This document shows, one piece after another, positions 12,501-23,665 of a stretch of 64,000 nucleotides of DNA. The position numbers were made by a program, and so were the translations under genes. The DNA lies in contig CM055103.1 of assembly GCA_029204225.1 (NCBI GenBank), positions 57,978,529-58,042,528 on the forward strand, read 5' to 3'. Below the pieces are notes generated by a model. The model saw nothing but the letters and a program-made list of their open reading frames with translations, searched no databases and was not told the DNA's origin. The stretch is from Diphasiastrum complanatum. Its lineage: Eukaryota > Streptophyta > Lycopodiopsida > Lycopodiales > Lycopodiaceae. Every line of letters starts with the position of its first letter. Position 1 is the stretch's first letter.

Positions 12501-15500
12501 CTCATTTCCCATCTGAAAACTAGTTCTTTGCTTGCCGTGACTATCACTAAATGAAAAAAAACTACGTAAGCCCTGCGAAGTAGAATACCTGCTACCAGAG
12601 TTGTGCTTGGGTCGTTGGCTGCAGAAATCCCTTGTTAGAATATACGTATTTTTTTAATTTTTATTTTGCTCAAGTTCCGTAATGGAACGTGTTCCAGAAT
12701 GCGTTCTGTTCCAGAACGGGCAACTAAGTCACATTCTAGAAAGTTGGCAGTTATTCATATTTTTTGGATTTGAAACACTGATTCAAATCTGGTGCACTTT
12801 CAATCTTCCTACAATAGGGCACTAATGAATCAGCTTGCAAATTGTTGATCAGATATCCAAGAGTCCATATTTCGAAAAACCATTTCTTAGGTCATCTTCT
12901 TCAGTTGTCAGATTAAGGCTTCACGATTTCAGCTTTTTATTAAGGCTTTTTATGATGGTTCATTGAGGTATTTACAGTTAGCTTTGTAATTTCATACTAG
13001 GAAGCTCTTGTACTGATGATCCAGTTTTCATCCCATCATTTTATTTCTGTTAAAGAGCCAGTTTTCATCTCTTCAGGAGACAGTCGCATATTTGGATTTC
13101 TAGCTATTAAACACTGAAGGATATGGCATCAATTTGCAGTTCTAAACATAAAAAGCTGAAAGTCATCTTCATGAGCTTCATCTTTTTAACTAGTCTTTGC
13201 AAGAATTGTTTCTCTTTGGCATGTCTTTGTTGTTTGACAGATTGTTTGATTTGAGGTTCATTGGCTGATCGGCACCGCAATGAGTGTGATTAAGAACATT
13301 CTTGCCATCACTTGCTTCCCATTTTAGTGTCCAAAACCCTAAATTTTGCCCTCATTTTCTTCACAAATCGGAAGTGCTTTGCCGCTGGAAGTTGCAAATC
13401 ATTATGCAGCTTGATTCGTGTTTGACACACTTCAAAAGATTTGCCTTGTAACCCTCTAGTGTCAGAAATTTACAGCCATCAGTTGCTCTCATTTTAAGGA
13501 CGAAACAGCCCAAATTTGGTCACATTGATGGCAGGCTAATCAAACTTTCAGATCAAGATCTGTTTAACAGTGTGTTTAGCAAATTAAGCAAGCTTCCAAG
13601 CAACATGTTCTACGCTTTCAGACTTCTTGAAGTTGCTCTAGAGAAATTCACATGATAATTTATTTGTGACTACATAGCATAGAATCTGAGAACCGTGAAC
13701 GGTTCACCACAGTTCTCAGAACCGTACAGTGAACCGTACGGTTCACAAAGATTTTAATGGTGAACTGTGGTGAACCGTACTAATTAATTAATTAATTTTT
13801 TTTAGTTCCCACCCCCAAAAACAGCCCAAAAAAATGCCAAGGAAAGCCCATAAAAGCCAAAAAAAACCAGAATGAGGGCCAAAAACAGTGAAATGAGGGC
13901 CAGAAACAGTGAAATGAGGGCCAAAAACAGTGAAATGGGTTTTGGGGGGAAAAGGGTCCAAGAAAAAAAATTAATTAATTACAAGAACCGTACCACGGTT
14001 CATGAACCGTGGTACGGTTCCCAGTTATTGGGACCCACAATTCCAAGAACTGCTGGTTCTATGCTACATAGATTAATATTTCTAGTCACTTTGGTACATG
14101 TTATTGTCAGTACTCTCTTTTAATGGTATTTGTTACAACCCTAATATCGTAAACAAGAGATATCTATTTGTTAGATTGGGATTTGGAGTATATCCAAATT
14201 TACAAACTTAATTGAGGATAATGTAGAAATAAAAATAAAAAACATCGTAGTCAACTAGCACTACTTATGTCTCATCAATACCCAAGATAAGTTGCTATCT
14301 TGGTTCCAAAAGAATCCGGATTCTCTTGGGTAAACTCAGTGCTGACTAGGAAGAAAATGACTATCAGAAAGCAAAGCTTTTAAATATAAAAATAATAAAT
14401 AAAAAAAGGGACCATAGTATGCGAACAAGAGTTACCAAGACAGACAAAGCGGGCTGCTTACATCCCCACTTTTCTGGATTCTATAATGAATCACCTTAAA
14501 CATACCATAAGTTGAAATGCCAAAGACAACCATAATAGACTAAAATAGTTTGAACTTTTTCGTGATTTTCTTGAATAAGTACCCTTTATGGAATTGCTCA
14601 ACTGGTCTACAAAGCATCTTTACTGAAACCTATTAAACTGAGAAGCGATCATTCCATATTTAACAGAATTAGAAAATTTTGAAAAAACCGGGGGCATGCA
14701 TGTTGATGTATTTGGGTTGCAACCTTTTATCAACAATATTAACCAATAAACCTAACCTAGTCTGGATTATAGAAAGGTCCAAAAAATTGCACTTTAGACC
14801 GCTAGTTGTACAGTTGAGTTCACATCAGTCTTTAGGATATATTCCTCCACCACTTTAGACCACTAGTTGTACAATAAAGATTACATGAGTCTTTAGGATA
14901 TATTCCTCCAAAAACGTGAGGGTCTTTATAAAAAAGCTATTGAAATTAGAAAGATCAAGAAAAAATAAGCATCAATATATCCTCTGCATGGGTTCGTTTA
15001 TGCAATAAGATAGGACAAGTACCACAAGAAAAGATAAAAATTGGCTAGATGAACAGCACAATCGGTACCCATGGAAATATGCATCCCTCGTTGGAAAAGA
15101 GAATCACCTAGAGAAATATGCACATCATCCAAGAGAATGTGCGCCCAAGAATAAACCTCATTAACTTCAACATGAGTTGTTGCTTCCCTAATGAGCCTCA
15201 CATGTATCTAAAGAAGACTTAATGCTAGGAAGATCTACTACCATATTGTGCTTGTTCAAAACTTTTAAACTTTGATAGCTCAAATGACCATACCTCTCGT
15301 GCCAAAGCTTGTCCTAACTAAAATCCTTTCTTGATGACAACTTCACTGCCCATACTTACCACAATAGTTGCGATTGCCCTTTCTCTTGGAATTGGTGCTT
15401 GACTCCTCTCCAATCTATAACTTGGACACCTGCCGCTCCAAGTTTTGCTTTGAGTTCTTCCCCTTGCCTTTGCCTTTCTTCTGAAAGTTCTGCTTCTTCT

Positions 15501-18500
15501 TTGAAGTAAATGCATGTTTTGGATTATCTTTCCTTTTAGAAAGATTCTTCCTTCTCATCTTCTCTTGTAAAAGAAGACCACATAACTCCCCCATTGGGAG
15601 TTTTTTCCTAGTAGAAAGGGACATTACATAGTCTTGATAGTTGAATGACAAACTATTCGAGACTATGGAAACAATACTCCTATCACTTACTGTCTCTCCC
15701 ACTGAAGCAAGCTGGTCCATAAGGTCCTTGTCCTTTGTGATGTGATCATTGATTGTTGCACCTGCTTCCATCTTGAGAATATGTAACGTGTTCTGCAAGT
15801 AAATGAGCATGGCTGAATCCACTATTTCAAACATGGACTTCAAAATGCCCCAAGCTTCCACTGCATTGCAAATATGAGGAATAATGTTTTTTTGACAGAA
15901 AGATTGATCACCCTATGAGCCTTTTGTCTCTTGCTAATGTAGTCCTTCAATTCAAGTTCAGAGGTAGGTATAGGCTCTCTACCTACTATTGTCTCCTAGC
16001 AATAAGCCATGCTAAAATCTTTGCTCAAACAAAAGCTCAACTTGAAAGGAATCAGAAAGAAACAACTTCCAACAACTAGGGTATCGCCCCAAACTAGGGT
16101 ACATAGCCACTTCAAGGCAACCCTTCAGCTCCTGCTTTTGACTTTGCTACTTGGTATGGTCTAGCTAGCACAAGCACTAGACGCCACTGGATCAATAACC
16201 AAAAGCCCCTACAGAAAGTGCGCCCTACTTTTGTGTAAGCTCCTCCAGAAAGACTTCCCAAAATTCAGCCAGAATTAGAAAGTTTTGGGATCATCTCACT
16301 TTCCTTGCCAACAGATCTCCAACAGTACAAGACTCAACCTAATCAACTCCCATAGATCAAAAGTGCCCTCCTACAAGATTGAGGTGCTTGTGGAAGATGA
16401 GAATCTTCTCAAGGATCTAAGCACTAAAGTTTCTCTCGCTCTCAGTCTCATAGGTTAGACAACTTGCTTTAATACCATGATAAATTGCAAGACCTAGCTA
16501 TGGAGTATCTTAATTGCAATACTAGGTCGACCAAGAAACCTTGAGAAACTTAGCCACGGAAAACATCAAAATAGTACTTTGATACCAAGTTATGGTAAAA
16601 CTCATGCAACACAAGATTTTATTGATAAAATGAATATAAATAATTGATATAATTAAGATCTTTACAATAATGCTGCAAATCTAAGCTTGTGCCTACAGCG
16701 ATCTATGCTAGTTTTCAACTATTCTATGAACAGACAATGAGGTTTGTATGCCTGTGTATGGTCTTTGAGCTTATAACTTAGGGTTGAAAATCTGTGCAGT
16801 TCTTCTGGGGTTCGAGAAAAGTTATTTGATCCCTAGATCTCCCAAAAATGTTAATTATATCATGCCCAATCAAAGCTATAAAATAGCAAATTTTCAAATG
16901 ATCGTCACTGCCCTACAAAGAAATGCCTTGACAGTTCTACAACACACTCATAATATCAGTTATCAACTGGCAAATGAGGAACCACACAGGTAACCTTAGA
17001 AAGTGTTCACTGTTGGGTCTGCTTCCAAAGAGCCCCTGTGGCCCAGCTATCATCAAACATACTTTAGGGGTCCCATTGTAATCAAGGAGGCCCCAAGTAG
17101 CTTCTTCATGAATCCTATTTATAAGTCCGAGTAGCCAAAATCAAGTTTGCCATGTTTTTTGTTATGAATTTCAAATAAAGAATATTTTTTGATATAAAAA
17201 GATATAGAACATGGTCCTGGAGTGTCTTAAAAGGTTCATAAATCAAGTTACATCCTGCAACAATACCAAGCTATAATGTCGTTGCAAGTGTTGACAAATC
17301 AGGAGTTGATCAAGCAACACCAACAAGGCAACAGGTATGATGGATGCAGGACAAATCATAAATGGTCAACAGCTTGCAGTTGGGACTGGAGTATTTGAGG
17401 AACTAGCATGCGGGTAAGCGGGGTTACAGCTTTGATTTTTGACGTCACTCTCTATTACCCTAAAGAACACCAGGAGTGCTGACATGGTATTTTAGGTCAT
17501 TTTTTCTTTATTGTCTATATTTGGCATATGTGCTTTCGTACACAATGCTGTATGCCTTTCTCATTGGATCATCTTCAGCTGAGTTCTCAGTAATGGCTTT
17601 GGAGCCCTGCCGTTTTTTAGCAGCTGATGTCTCTGTTGGGAATCCTAAGAGTGAATGCGTTCTTGTTGAACTATGAGGGGAGTGCTTGCACTTTAGAAGT
17701 TAACGTGACAGCTCTGATCTAGACTCGGGCTCTTTTTTATGCCCTACTACAGATTGGTTCTCAAAAGCATTGGATACAAATCAAAACTAGTTGCTGGTCT
17801 TCCATTTGATCTGAAAAAAGGTGTTTAAACTTTTTTTAACTTCAGAATCTAATTAGAGGTGATTTGTTTTTTATGGCAATTCTTGCAATGTTGTATCCCC
17901 TTGCAATGTTGTGTCCACGTTAAGCATTCTGGCTTCCATTTTCATAGCCTCAGTTAAGTCTGCTTCTCTCATGACGACCCTTATCTGCAGATTGACGAAC
18001 CTAGTATGGGGATTTGAATTTGATTCTATTGTCACAATTTTACATATGAAAAGGCCTTTGCATAGGCATAGTGTGGCCCTTGATACCCGAGCCCATGTCA
18101 TCCACTTCAAATTGGAAAAGTTCCTAAGTGGTACAATTATCTAGGTTTTTGGACTTTGCAGGAGTGATTCCAAATTTCCAGGGACGTGTACTGAATGATG
18201 AAGCTCAAAATTCAAAATATGAAAAGGGCTTGTATGTGGTTGGTTGGCTCAAACGGGGACCCACTGGTATAATTGGTACTAATATGATATGTGCGGAGGA
18301 AGTGGTGAGTGAGAGGACTGAGTCATATTTTTGTTTTTTCTAGCAGAACTGGAGCACTTGCTAAGTAACTTGGTGCATGAAAGAGAAATATGTCTTCAAC
18401 AGGTGCCCATATATTATTTGATGCTGATCTATAAGCTCTTTGTGCAGGTGGAGAGTATTGCACAAGATTTGGAACAAGGTCTTTTGACTAGTTTTTTGGA

Positions 18501-18684
18501 TGTTCCAGGATACTTTGGTCTTCTTGAACTTTTACAAGACAAGGCTATACAATTTCTTTCTTTTGATGATTGGCAGAAAATTAATCAGGAAGAGATTAGA
18601 AGAGGAGAATTGAAAGGGAAAATTAGGGAGAAAATTGTTAGGACAGAAGAGCAACTTGAAGTTGCTCGAAAGGTGAGGGTCTGA
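6576..18684 (+). CDS. MFDR: NADPH:ferredoxin (adrenodoxin) oxidoreductase, mitochondrial type; C-terminal two-thirds, eight exons
   Basis: Exons: 6576-6685, 6845-6918, 7334-7395, 7528-7723, 17350-17413, 17753-17820, 18162-18304 and 18448-18684. All have AG acceptors and GT donors, and every splice phase joins without a break, giving about 317 residues. Visible motifs are the NADPH-binding '[15 protein letters not shown]', '[20 protein letters not shown]', 'FVQEADLV', '[11 protein letters not shown]', and the family signature '[19 protein letters not shown]'. The C-terminus has '[14 protein letters not shown]'. This flavoenzyme passes electrons from NADPH to a 2Fe-2S ferredoxin in the mitochondrial matrix (known for the family; in plants linked to biotin synthesis). 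The N-terminal FAD-binding exons and transit peptide were not found and probably lie upstream of the window. The stop at 18682-18684 is the likely end, although a GT at 18673 could splice onward. Confidence 0.93.
8330..8690 (-). mobile_element. Ty1/copia reverse transcriptase fragment, out of order
   Basis: On the minus strand this reads '...[18 protein letters not shown]' and then '[15 protein letters not shown]', equivalent to the copia 'KSLYGLKQAPRAWY' and 'YVDD' regions, with the catalytic box changed to YVHE. This is the RT portion missing from the neighbouring copia element at 9345, but it lies downstream of that element's RNase H. It is therefore a second element or a rearrangement. 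Confidence 0.7.
8674..11328 (-). mobile_element. Ty1/copia retrotransposon (cop-1), internally deleted, antisense in the reductase intron
   Basis: Minus-strand order: primer-binding site at 11328-11311 (TGGTGTATCAAAGCAGGT), gag with a UBN2-type domain (11200-10527), integrase C-terminal part (10420-10060, '[20 protein letters not shown]', '[11 protein letters not shown]'), RT N-terminal half (9833-9345, '[14 protein letters not shown]', '[19 protein letters not shown]'), then RNase H (9338-8674, '[16 protein letters not shown]', 'YTDADWVGD', '[11 protein letters not shown]'). The gag zinc knuckle, protease and integrase core are missing between 10527 and 10517. The RT middle, including YVDD, is missing at 9345. 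Open frames within each remaining domain suggest a relatively recent insertion. Low-complexity expansions lie at 9945-10055 and 10425-10510. Confidence 0.88.
9945..10055 (-). repeat. Short tandem repeat coding FDPRIE-type units in copia pol
   Basis: A degenerate ~24-bp unit containing GATC(G/A)AA(T/A)TTTGAT repeats about four times and encodes '[20 protein letters not shown]' on the minus strand. A related Gly/Ser/Asn expansion lies at 10425-10510. Confidence 0.7.
11311..11404. other. Two copia primer-binding sites back to back around a 64-bp TG...CA segment
   Basis: On the minus strand TGGTGTATCAAAGC starts at 11328. On the plus strand TGGTATCAGAGC starts at 11393. Between them, 11329-11392 begins TGTGGGAA and ends TTCCCACA, so it resembles a very short LTR serving both directions. 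The arms form an imperfect ~20-bp inverted repeat. Confidence 0.6.
12081..12660 (-). other. Unassigned minus-strand reading frames inside the intron
   Basis: Two open stretches stand out between the transposons. 12660-12413 encodes a Ser-rich, low-complexity peptide (with '[17 protein letters not shown]' and '[19 protein letters not shown]') behind a plausible acceptor (TTCTGCAG near 12620). 12308-12081 starts [27 protein letters not shown] donor-like site lies between them near 12340. I recognise no family. They could be a captured gene fragment, or chance. Confidence 0.25.
13678..14063. mobile_element. Non-autonomous hAT-type DNA transposon (MITE-2), 386 bp
   Basis: A perfect 8-bp direct repeat CTACATAG flanks the element (13670-13677 and 14064-14071). 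The ends are CATAGAATCTGAG and, reverse-complemented, CATAGAACCAGCAG. Subterminal GAACCGT/ACGGTTC motifs are dense on both sides and form palindromes. Its first bases, CATAG, match those of MITE-1. The interior carries a 21-bp tandem repeat. It lies in the large reductase intron. Confidence 0.8.
13872..13934 (+). repeat. 21-bp tandem repeat, three copies, inside MITE-2
   Basis: Three head-to-tail units starting ATGAGGGCCAAAAACAG at 13872, 13893 and 13914, with one substitution in the second. Because 21 is divisible by three the array reads as an ORF (MRAKNSE repeated), but this is probably not coding. Confidence 0.9.
14790..14911 (+). repeat. Two-copy tandem repeat, 61-bp period
   Basis: CACTTTAGACC(G/A)CTAGTTG begins at 14790 and at 14851, and both copies continue to a shared TCTTTAGGATATATTCC segment. 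Confidence 0.8.
14998..16485 (-). mobile_element. Ty1/copia gag fragment with primer-binding site (cop-2)
   Basis: A primer-binding-like TGGTATTAAAGCAAGT lies on the minus strand near 16480. Downstream, 15861-15415 encodes a UBN2-type gag ('[20 protein letters not shown]', '[10 protein letters not shown]'), ending in a Lys/Gly-rich tail near the expected zinc knuckle. Sequence to 14998 is degraded pol. The rest of the element is absent. Confidence 0.7.
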
Positions 18685-19609
18685 GTGGTTTTTTTTTGTT
18701 ATTTGTGGAGTAATGTACCATGCACATTTATTGGTCTTTATGAACAAGAAAGGTTAAATATCTATAGTTAAAATGAATGTTGCAATAAAAATTTCTTGTG
18801 GCATCTACTGAATAAATTGACATGGCCAGTGAAGACATAGCTGTGGTTGGGTTTTTGTTTTTTATGTAGTTGCCCTTCTTGGCATGACATCCATTTCAAG
18901 CTGAATAAAGAAGATTTTGTCATTGTAAGTTGCCACAGAGCATGGTCACTGTCTTTTATCTTTTGAAAAGGGTTTAGAACTAGCCCAAAGAAGATACAAC
19001 GACTTATGTGATATTCTGTGATGTTCATTATGCAATATGGGTTGGCAATTCTCTACGGTCACATGGTTTTCTTACTTAAAAAGTAGTCAAAAGTTCACAC
19101 GTTCTTCTTAACATTAGGAAAATGTTGCTCAACAAGTTATGATACCATTCAAAAAGTGGATATTTTTTACTCATTTTCAAGGCATTACACTAAAGTGAGG
19201 AGTCACGTAGTTCAATGACTTGCATGCCACAATATTGATGATAAATCTTTCAAAGGAGAAGCATCTTTTAAGAATATTTTGTTCAAGGAATGCCCAAGAA
19301 GATTAATATCGATAAGCTACAACAAATGATCCAGCCATCCATTGGCACAGCCACTCTCGAGAATAGCGAGAGAAACCATGCATAACTAAATGAAAAACAC
19401 ACATTTTTGGTTATGGTTCAATTCTTGCTAGTTTTATAGCAAATCAAAAGTGATATATATTTTAGGTGACATGTTTTGCATGTTGGAAATTACAATAAGC
19501 ACCCTCAATGTAGTTCAAGGAATGGTACACATCTTAAACCATCATTCTTCAAAATCCTACGTTCGACAATATGTAACATAGTTGATATCTATTGATCTCA
19601 ATAGCCATT
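18685..19609. other. No gene recognised
   Basis: AT-rich sequence after the reductase stop codon. It would include that gene's 3' UTR, but no clear polyadenylation signal or transposon motif stood out. Confidence 0.4.
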
Positions 19610-20632
19610 GACACCTATCAACTACTGCCTAATATTGAGAACCATTGATAGAGAGGACTATCAAGCACAATCCGAGCCATTGACTGTTCATACATGGCCT
19701 TCAGAGCATTTGCATCATCAATGTTTTTATAAGAGACTCTATATTGAACTTGCTCATTTTGTTTAATATACCAATGGTCATCAAGCAACTCAGCAAACAT
19801 CTCATCACTCATCTTTACAAATAAACATTGTTTTCGTTTGATGGACATTACATTTTGAAAAAAAATCAACAAAGATTGTAAAAGGTAAAAACCAGTTCAA
19901 TCTGCTACTTTCTGAACCAATGCTATGTTTCAACAACACATTCATAAACAATCTTGATCTAAAACTTTTAGAAATACTAGAGTTTGGAAGAATTCCATTC
20001 CTCGCTTGAAAAACTAGGTAGAGGGTATGGTATCAATCTACCAGTTCCATCATTATTGTCTGGAAAATAACTAGAATCATAGAAAAAAATCCTTGAATCC
20101 AAAAAGGATTTTGGAGATCGTCCTTTATATTGCAACAATCCAATGTCACAATGTATGACATCTACAATTCCGACAAGGGAATGGATTGCTTGCCATTCCG
20201 TAATGTTGGATGGATTTATATCTACAAAACAACAGACAAAAGGTTACATTTTTATTATTATTGCATAATAGATAAGATCGATCAATAAAATTATATGTTG
20301 AAGGATTAAACCACATACTTAACGATTGATTTTTTGTCTATCACCAGGATTCAAATCTTGAACATTGAGTTCTTTGTGAAGATATACATGTTGAATTAAA
20401 ACCGCAATGATAGATTGACGTATAGTTGACACTTTGAAATCCATTATCCTCCCTTTCCAAGAGCTTTTGTATGTAATATCAATTCTTCTTTTCGAAATGC
20501 ACCTTTTGTTGATGGATGCATCTGAATTCATTCATACTTATAATATATTTTTGGTATCCTTCTGAATCTTTTTCATTGCAAACATTAATAGCATCAATCA
20601 TACCTCTTGATCTTCGATTATGAGTCGCCATC
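19610..20632 (-). pseudogene. Unknown element, copy A: N-terminal module of protein P1 only
   Basis: The minus strand starts at ATG 20632 (MATHNRRSRG). It reads '...KGRIMDF', then 'LIQHVYLHKELNVQDLNP', equal in position to 'LVQHVYMHSEINVQGFN' of copy B and 'LVQHVYMHSELSIQSVN' of copy C. After a splice (acceptor TGTAG near 20225) it reads 'GLLQYKGRSPKSFLDSRIFF' (copy B: 'GQLQYRGRTTKDLADSGIFF'), and 19872-19618 reads 'SDEMFAELLDDHWYIKQNE'. Frames shift several times and no ubiquitin-like segment follows. No known domain is recognised in this module. The homology to copies B and C was seen directly by comparison within the window. Confidence 0.65.
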
Positions 20633-21059
20633 TCTAAAATGAAAAGGATATGTGTAAATGGGTAGATGATCCTAACCATAGAGGTTAGTGTAATTGTAGT
20701 TCTTAACAAGTGACCAAGATTCTACATATGTGGGCAGCGGAAAAAAAAGAGCAGCAACTATTACCCAATCAAATGGCTTTTTGCTGCCCGGTGGGAGTTT
20801 TGATAGTCACTACAATACAACCGGGAAAGTCTAAAAGTATTCTGGCCGTCTATGAATGTTACACTTCTTGATAGACGTCGAAACCTCATTGGGGCACTTG
20901 GACGTTTCAAGCATGTGAAGTCAACAAAGGTATCTTTACAGAGGGCCCATTTTGAGCCCATATTTTTCCTAATGAATTGCGGATACTGTTTCTACTTTTC
21001 ATCTGCACCATTTTCCTAGAATAGCAAAAAACAGAAGTCGATCTCACTATCTTCAACTG

Positions 21060-21830
21060 AAGTCGAAAATGTAGCAACAACACAAGCAACTAAGGAAGCC
21101 ATATGGCTTCTTCTACAACATCTGAACTTCAAAGAGAAGAACCCGACTACGATCTATTGCGACAACTTCAGCTGCATACAACTTACTCTCAATCCTAGAT
21201 TTCATTCTAGGACAAAACACATAGAAATTCAATTTCATTTTGTTCAAGAGAAAGTACATTTAAAATGTGAAGAGTTGATTTATTGTCCAACACATATTAT
21301 GGTAGTTGATATCTTTACCAAGGCTTTGCCTAGAGATAAACATCCTCTATTCAAGAAGATGCTAAATTTAAAGATTATATAAGTGTTTGAAGTCGAACTA
21401 AGGGAGAGTGTTGGCCCATTCCAGAAGGGGGAATCCATAGCTGAGCAGAAGGAGCTGTCAAAAGACTCTCATTAGAAAGTTCGTCGAAAGGAGTTGAGAT
21501 GTCTTTGTTTTTCCTAGTTTTCCTATCTCCATCAAGGAAAGCTCTAAATTTCCGGAGGAAAGCTCTAAATTTCCGTGGTTCTAAATCTGAGGAAGTGCTT
21601 TAGATTCAGGTCGCTTTCCCATAGTGGGTTTCAGGTGGGTATTTCTCAATTTCTGAGGAATCAGCGTATGTTCTGGATGTGCTTCTGTGAAAGCATACTA
21701 CAAATTTGCTATCTTTGGGCTATCTTCAACAGTGAACAGGGAAAGAAAATTTGCTATTATAGAGCACCAGCGATTGAGCTGGAAAGGTCTATATGGAACC
21801 GCCGATTGAGATAAATAAACTGTGCACTGG
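21060..21830 (+). mobile_element. Ty1/copia 3' end (cop-3): RNase H and start of LTR
   Basis: Plus-strand RNase H is readable across frames: 'TTIYCDN' near 21155, '[20 protein letters not shown]' and 'VVDIFTKALPRDKH' near 21305-21345. A purine-rich tract at 21399-21408 leads into TGTTGGCCC at 21409, taken as the LTR start. The LTR end is not resolved. Confidence 0.75.
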
Positions 21831-23194
21831 TGATTCGCAACCTCATACTGGCCCACATCAGCAATAGAGCCTTTGTGATCTCTACTAGTTGTGGAGATGA
21901 CATCTTGGTGAGCCTGGTAGTAAAGTTACATGAAATGTGTTGTCTTTTTTATAATCTAGTTACATAATTTGGGGGAACTATTGAACACTCCTCTCTCTTG
22001 GTGCAAATATTAAATAAGATTTATTAGAAAAGGAAAAATTTCAAGGTGAGCTAGTCAACAAGTTTTTGTTGCTAAAAAAGAAGGTTTGCTATTGGATCTC
22101 TTACTATGGATGTTACATCTCAAGCTACTTATGGCTGAGTAATGAGTTGTGTTATGGACATCATCATCCTTTGTAGATTAGTAATGATTTTACACAAGGG
22201 ACAAGATGCTTCAAGCAAACACCGAGGGATAGTTTGTGCTAGAATTGACTACTTCAACATCTTGACTCTCAACCACTTGAGGCCAAGTCAACAGCTACAT
22301 GAGTTTGGTTAAAAAAAAGCTACTTAAGGTCAATTGTGAAGCATAGTGTGGAGTCTTCATCCATTGTCCATGTAAAAGAGCCAAATTAAAGGGAGAACCA
22401 AAAGTAAGGTCAAGTTTGGACAAAAGTGAGATCAAATTTGTGGTTCAAAATAAGAGACATGGAGTTGAGTTCAAATAATTTGGATGATTAATGATAAAAC
22501 ATGGGCTCAAAGAGCCTCAACATCTATTTAGAAAAATCATATTTGGAGCTCAAAGAACAATTTGTGTGCCAATGATGGTTTAAGAGCTCAAGGAGGTTCA
22601 TCAAAAGTGAAAGTGATGGGGGTGTTTTCTTCGAAATATTATGTGGTGACCTAGTCGTTATAGATTTCCACAAAATCGATGAATTACGTAGTATAAAAGG
22701 TTTGATCGTTCCCCAATAGAGAGAATAATCTCATCTTTTGCATGGCAACTGTATGTATGATGGTAAACGGACTAGAATACATAAAATTCACAATGAATAC
22801 TACAGTGACATAACTGGCTATCCAAAGATATTTTGGTAAATTGGTATTCAGGAACACCAATGGTGAAACGATTTGGTCAAGGTCTGCAATTGTAAAGATG
22901 ACTTTATCTTTCAGGCTCTTCAGACATCAGGTAAACAGTCAGGACACATCAACTAGCAAATAGATTCATCAAGCAGAATCACATTGGCTGAAGATTCTTC
23001 TTAATCAAACATAGAGTCTTAGTTCTTATCGCAGGAAGCAAACAAAACAAAACATCAAACAATCTCATTATCCGAACACATAGCTCATTCAGAATTGAAG
23101 GAAGTTTTGCTAAAAGTTATGCTTAACAGCTTTGGCTAATTCCTGCACCCATTAGTCAGAATTGTTACTTGCTGGCATCACCTGAAAATCCATG
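21831..23194. other. No gene recognised
   Basis: AT-rich intergenic or degraded LTR-type sequence. No long frame and no motif that I can assign. Confidence 0.3.
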
Positions 23195-23625
23195 TTAGAG
23201 TAATTGAAATTCAGTAAGACATGAGAAATGTGTGTGACGCAAACATAATAGTATCACAATCAATCACAGATCATACAAAGTGTATTCGCACAAATGATAA
23301 GAAGTAATTCTATGAAAGATAGCAGAGGGAAAGAATGCTCAAGCTATAGAAACTTGCCCTTCACTCTCTATTGATACTCAGCTCTGTGTACAAATGCGTC
23401 AGTACAATAGCACATAGTGTTGTCCTTATAAGAACGTTCTTCAGCCTCAATGTCATTTACGAACCATCAAAATGTCGGTTCTGAACTGCTATTGCGTCTC
23501 TTATAGAACGTCACAACTTCTATTCTAAATATGAATTTACAAGGTGCAATTAGGCCTTTACATGAATTTAGGCACTACAATATATGACAAAACTTGGATA
23601 ATGTGAGATCATGAGACTCCAAATA
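23195..23625 (-). repeat. Probable 3' LTR of gyp-4
   Basis: On the minus strand a purine tract (GAGGAAGGGGAT, near 23638-23626) ends the coding part. What follows has LTR-like features: TATA-like TTATAAGGA near 23432, a transcript-start-like region with AATAGAGAG, and an end near 23195 reading TTACTCTAACA. No second copy is available in the window to prove the boundaries. Confidence 0.45.
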
Positions 23626-23665
23626 TCCCCTTCCTCAGCTGTGCAGCGGCTCATAAACAACTGAT

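Larger units (their letters stand above)
7724..17349 (+). other. 9.6-kb intron of the reductase gene, filled with transposons
   Basis: The donor (GTTGGT at 7724) and acceptor (TGCAG at 17345-17349) are in matching phase and join '...EKTTLQ' to '[19 protein letters not shown]'. The intron holds an antisense copia element, a hAT-type MITE and a copia gag fragment. The other introns of this gene in the window are between about 130 and 415 bp. Confidence 0.88.

Noticed and set aside
12640-12740. Third hAT MITE from GGAAC/GTTCC palindromes
   Set aside because: No matching opposite end or 8-bp duplication could be found.
17476-17676. Plus-strand frame between reductase exons as an extra exon
   Set aside because: The flanking exons join in perfect phase without it and the family has no such insertion.
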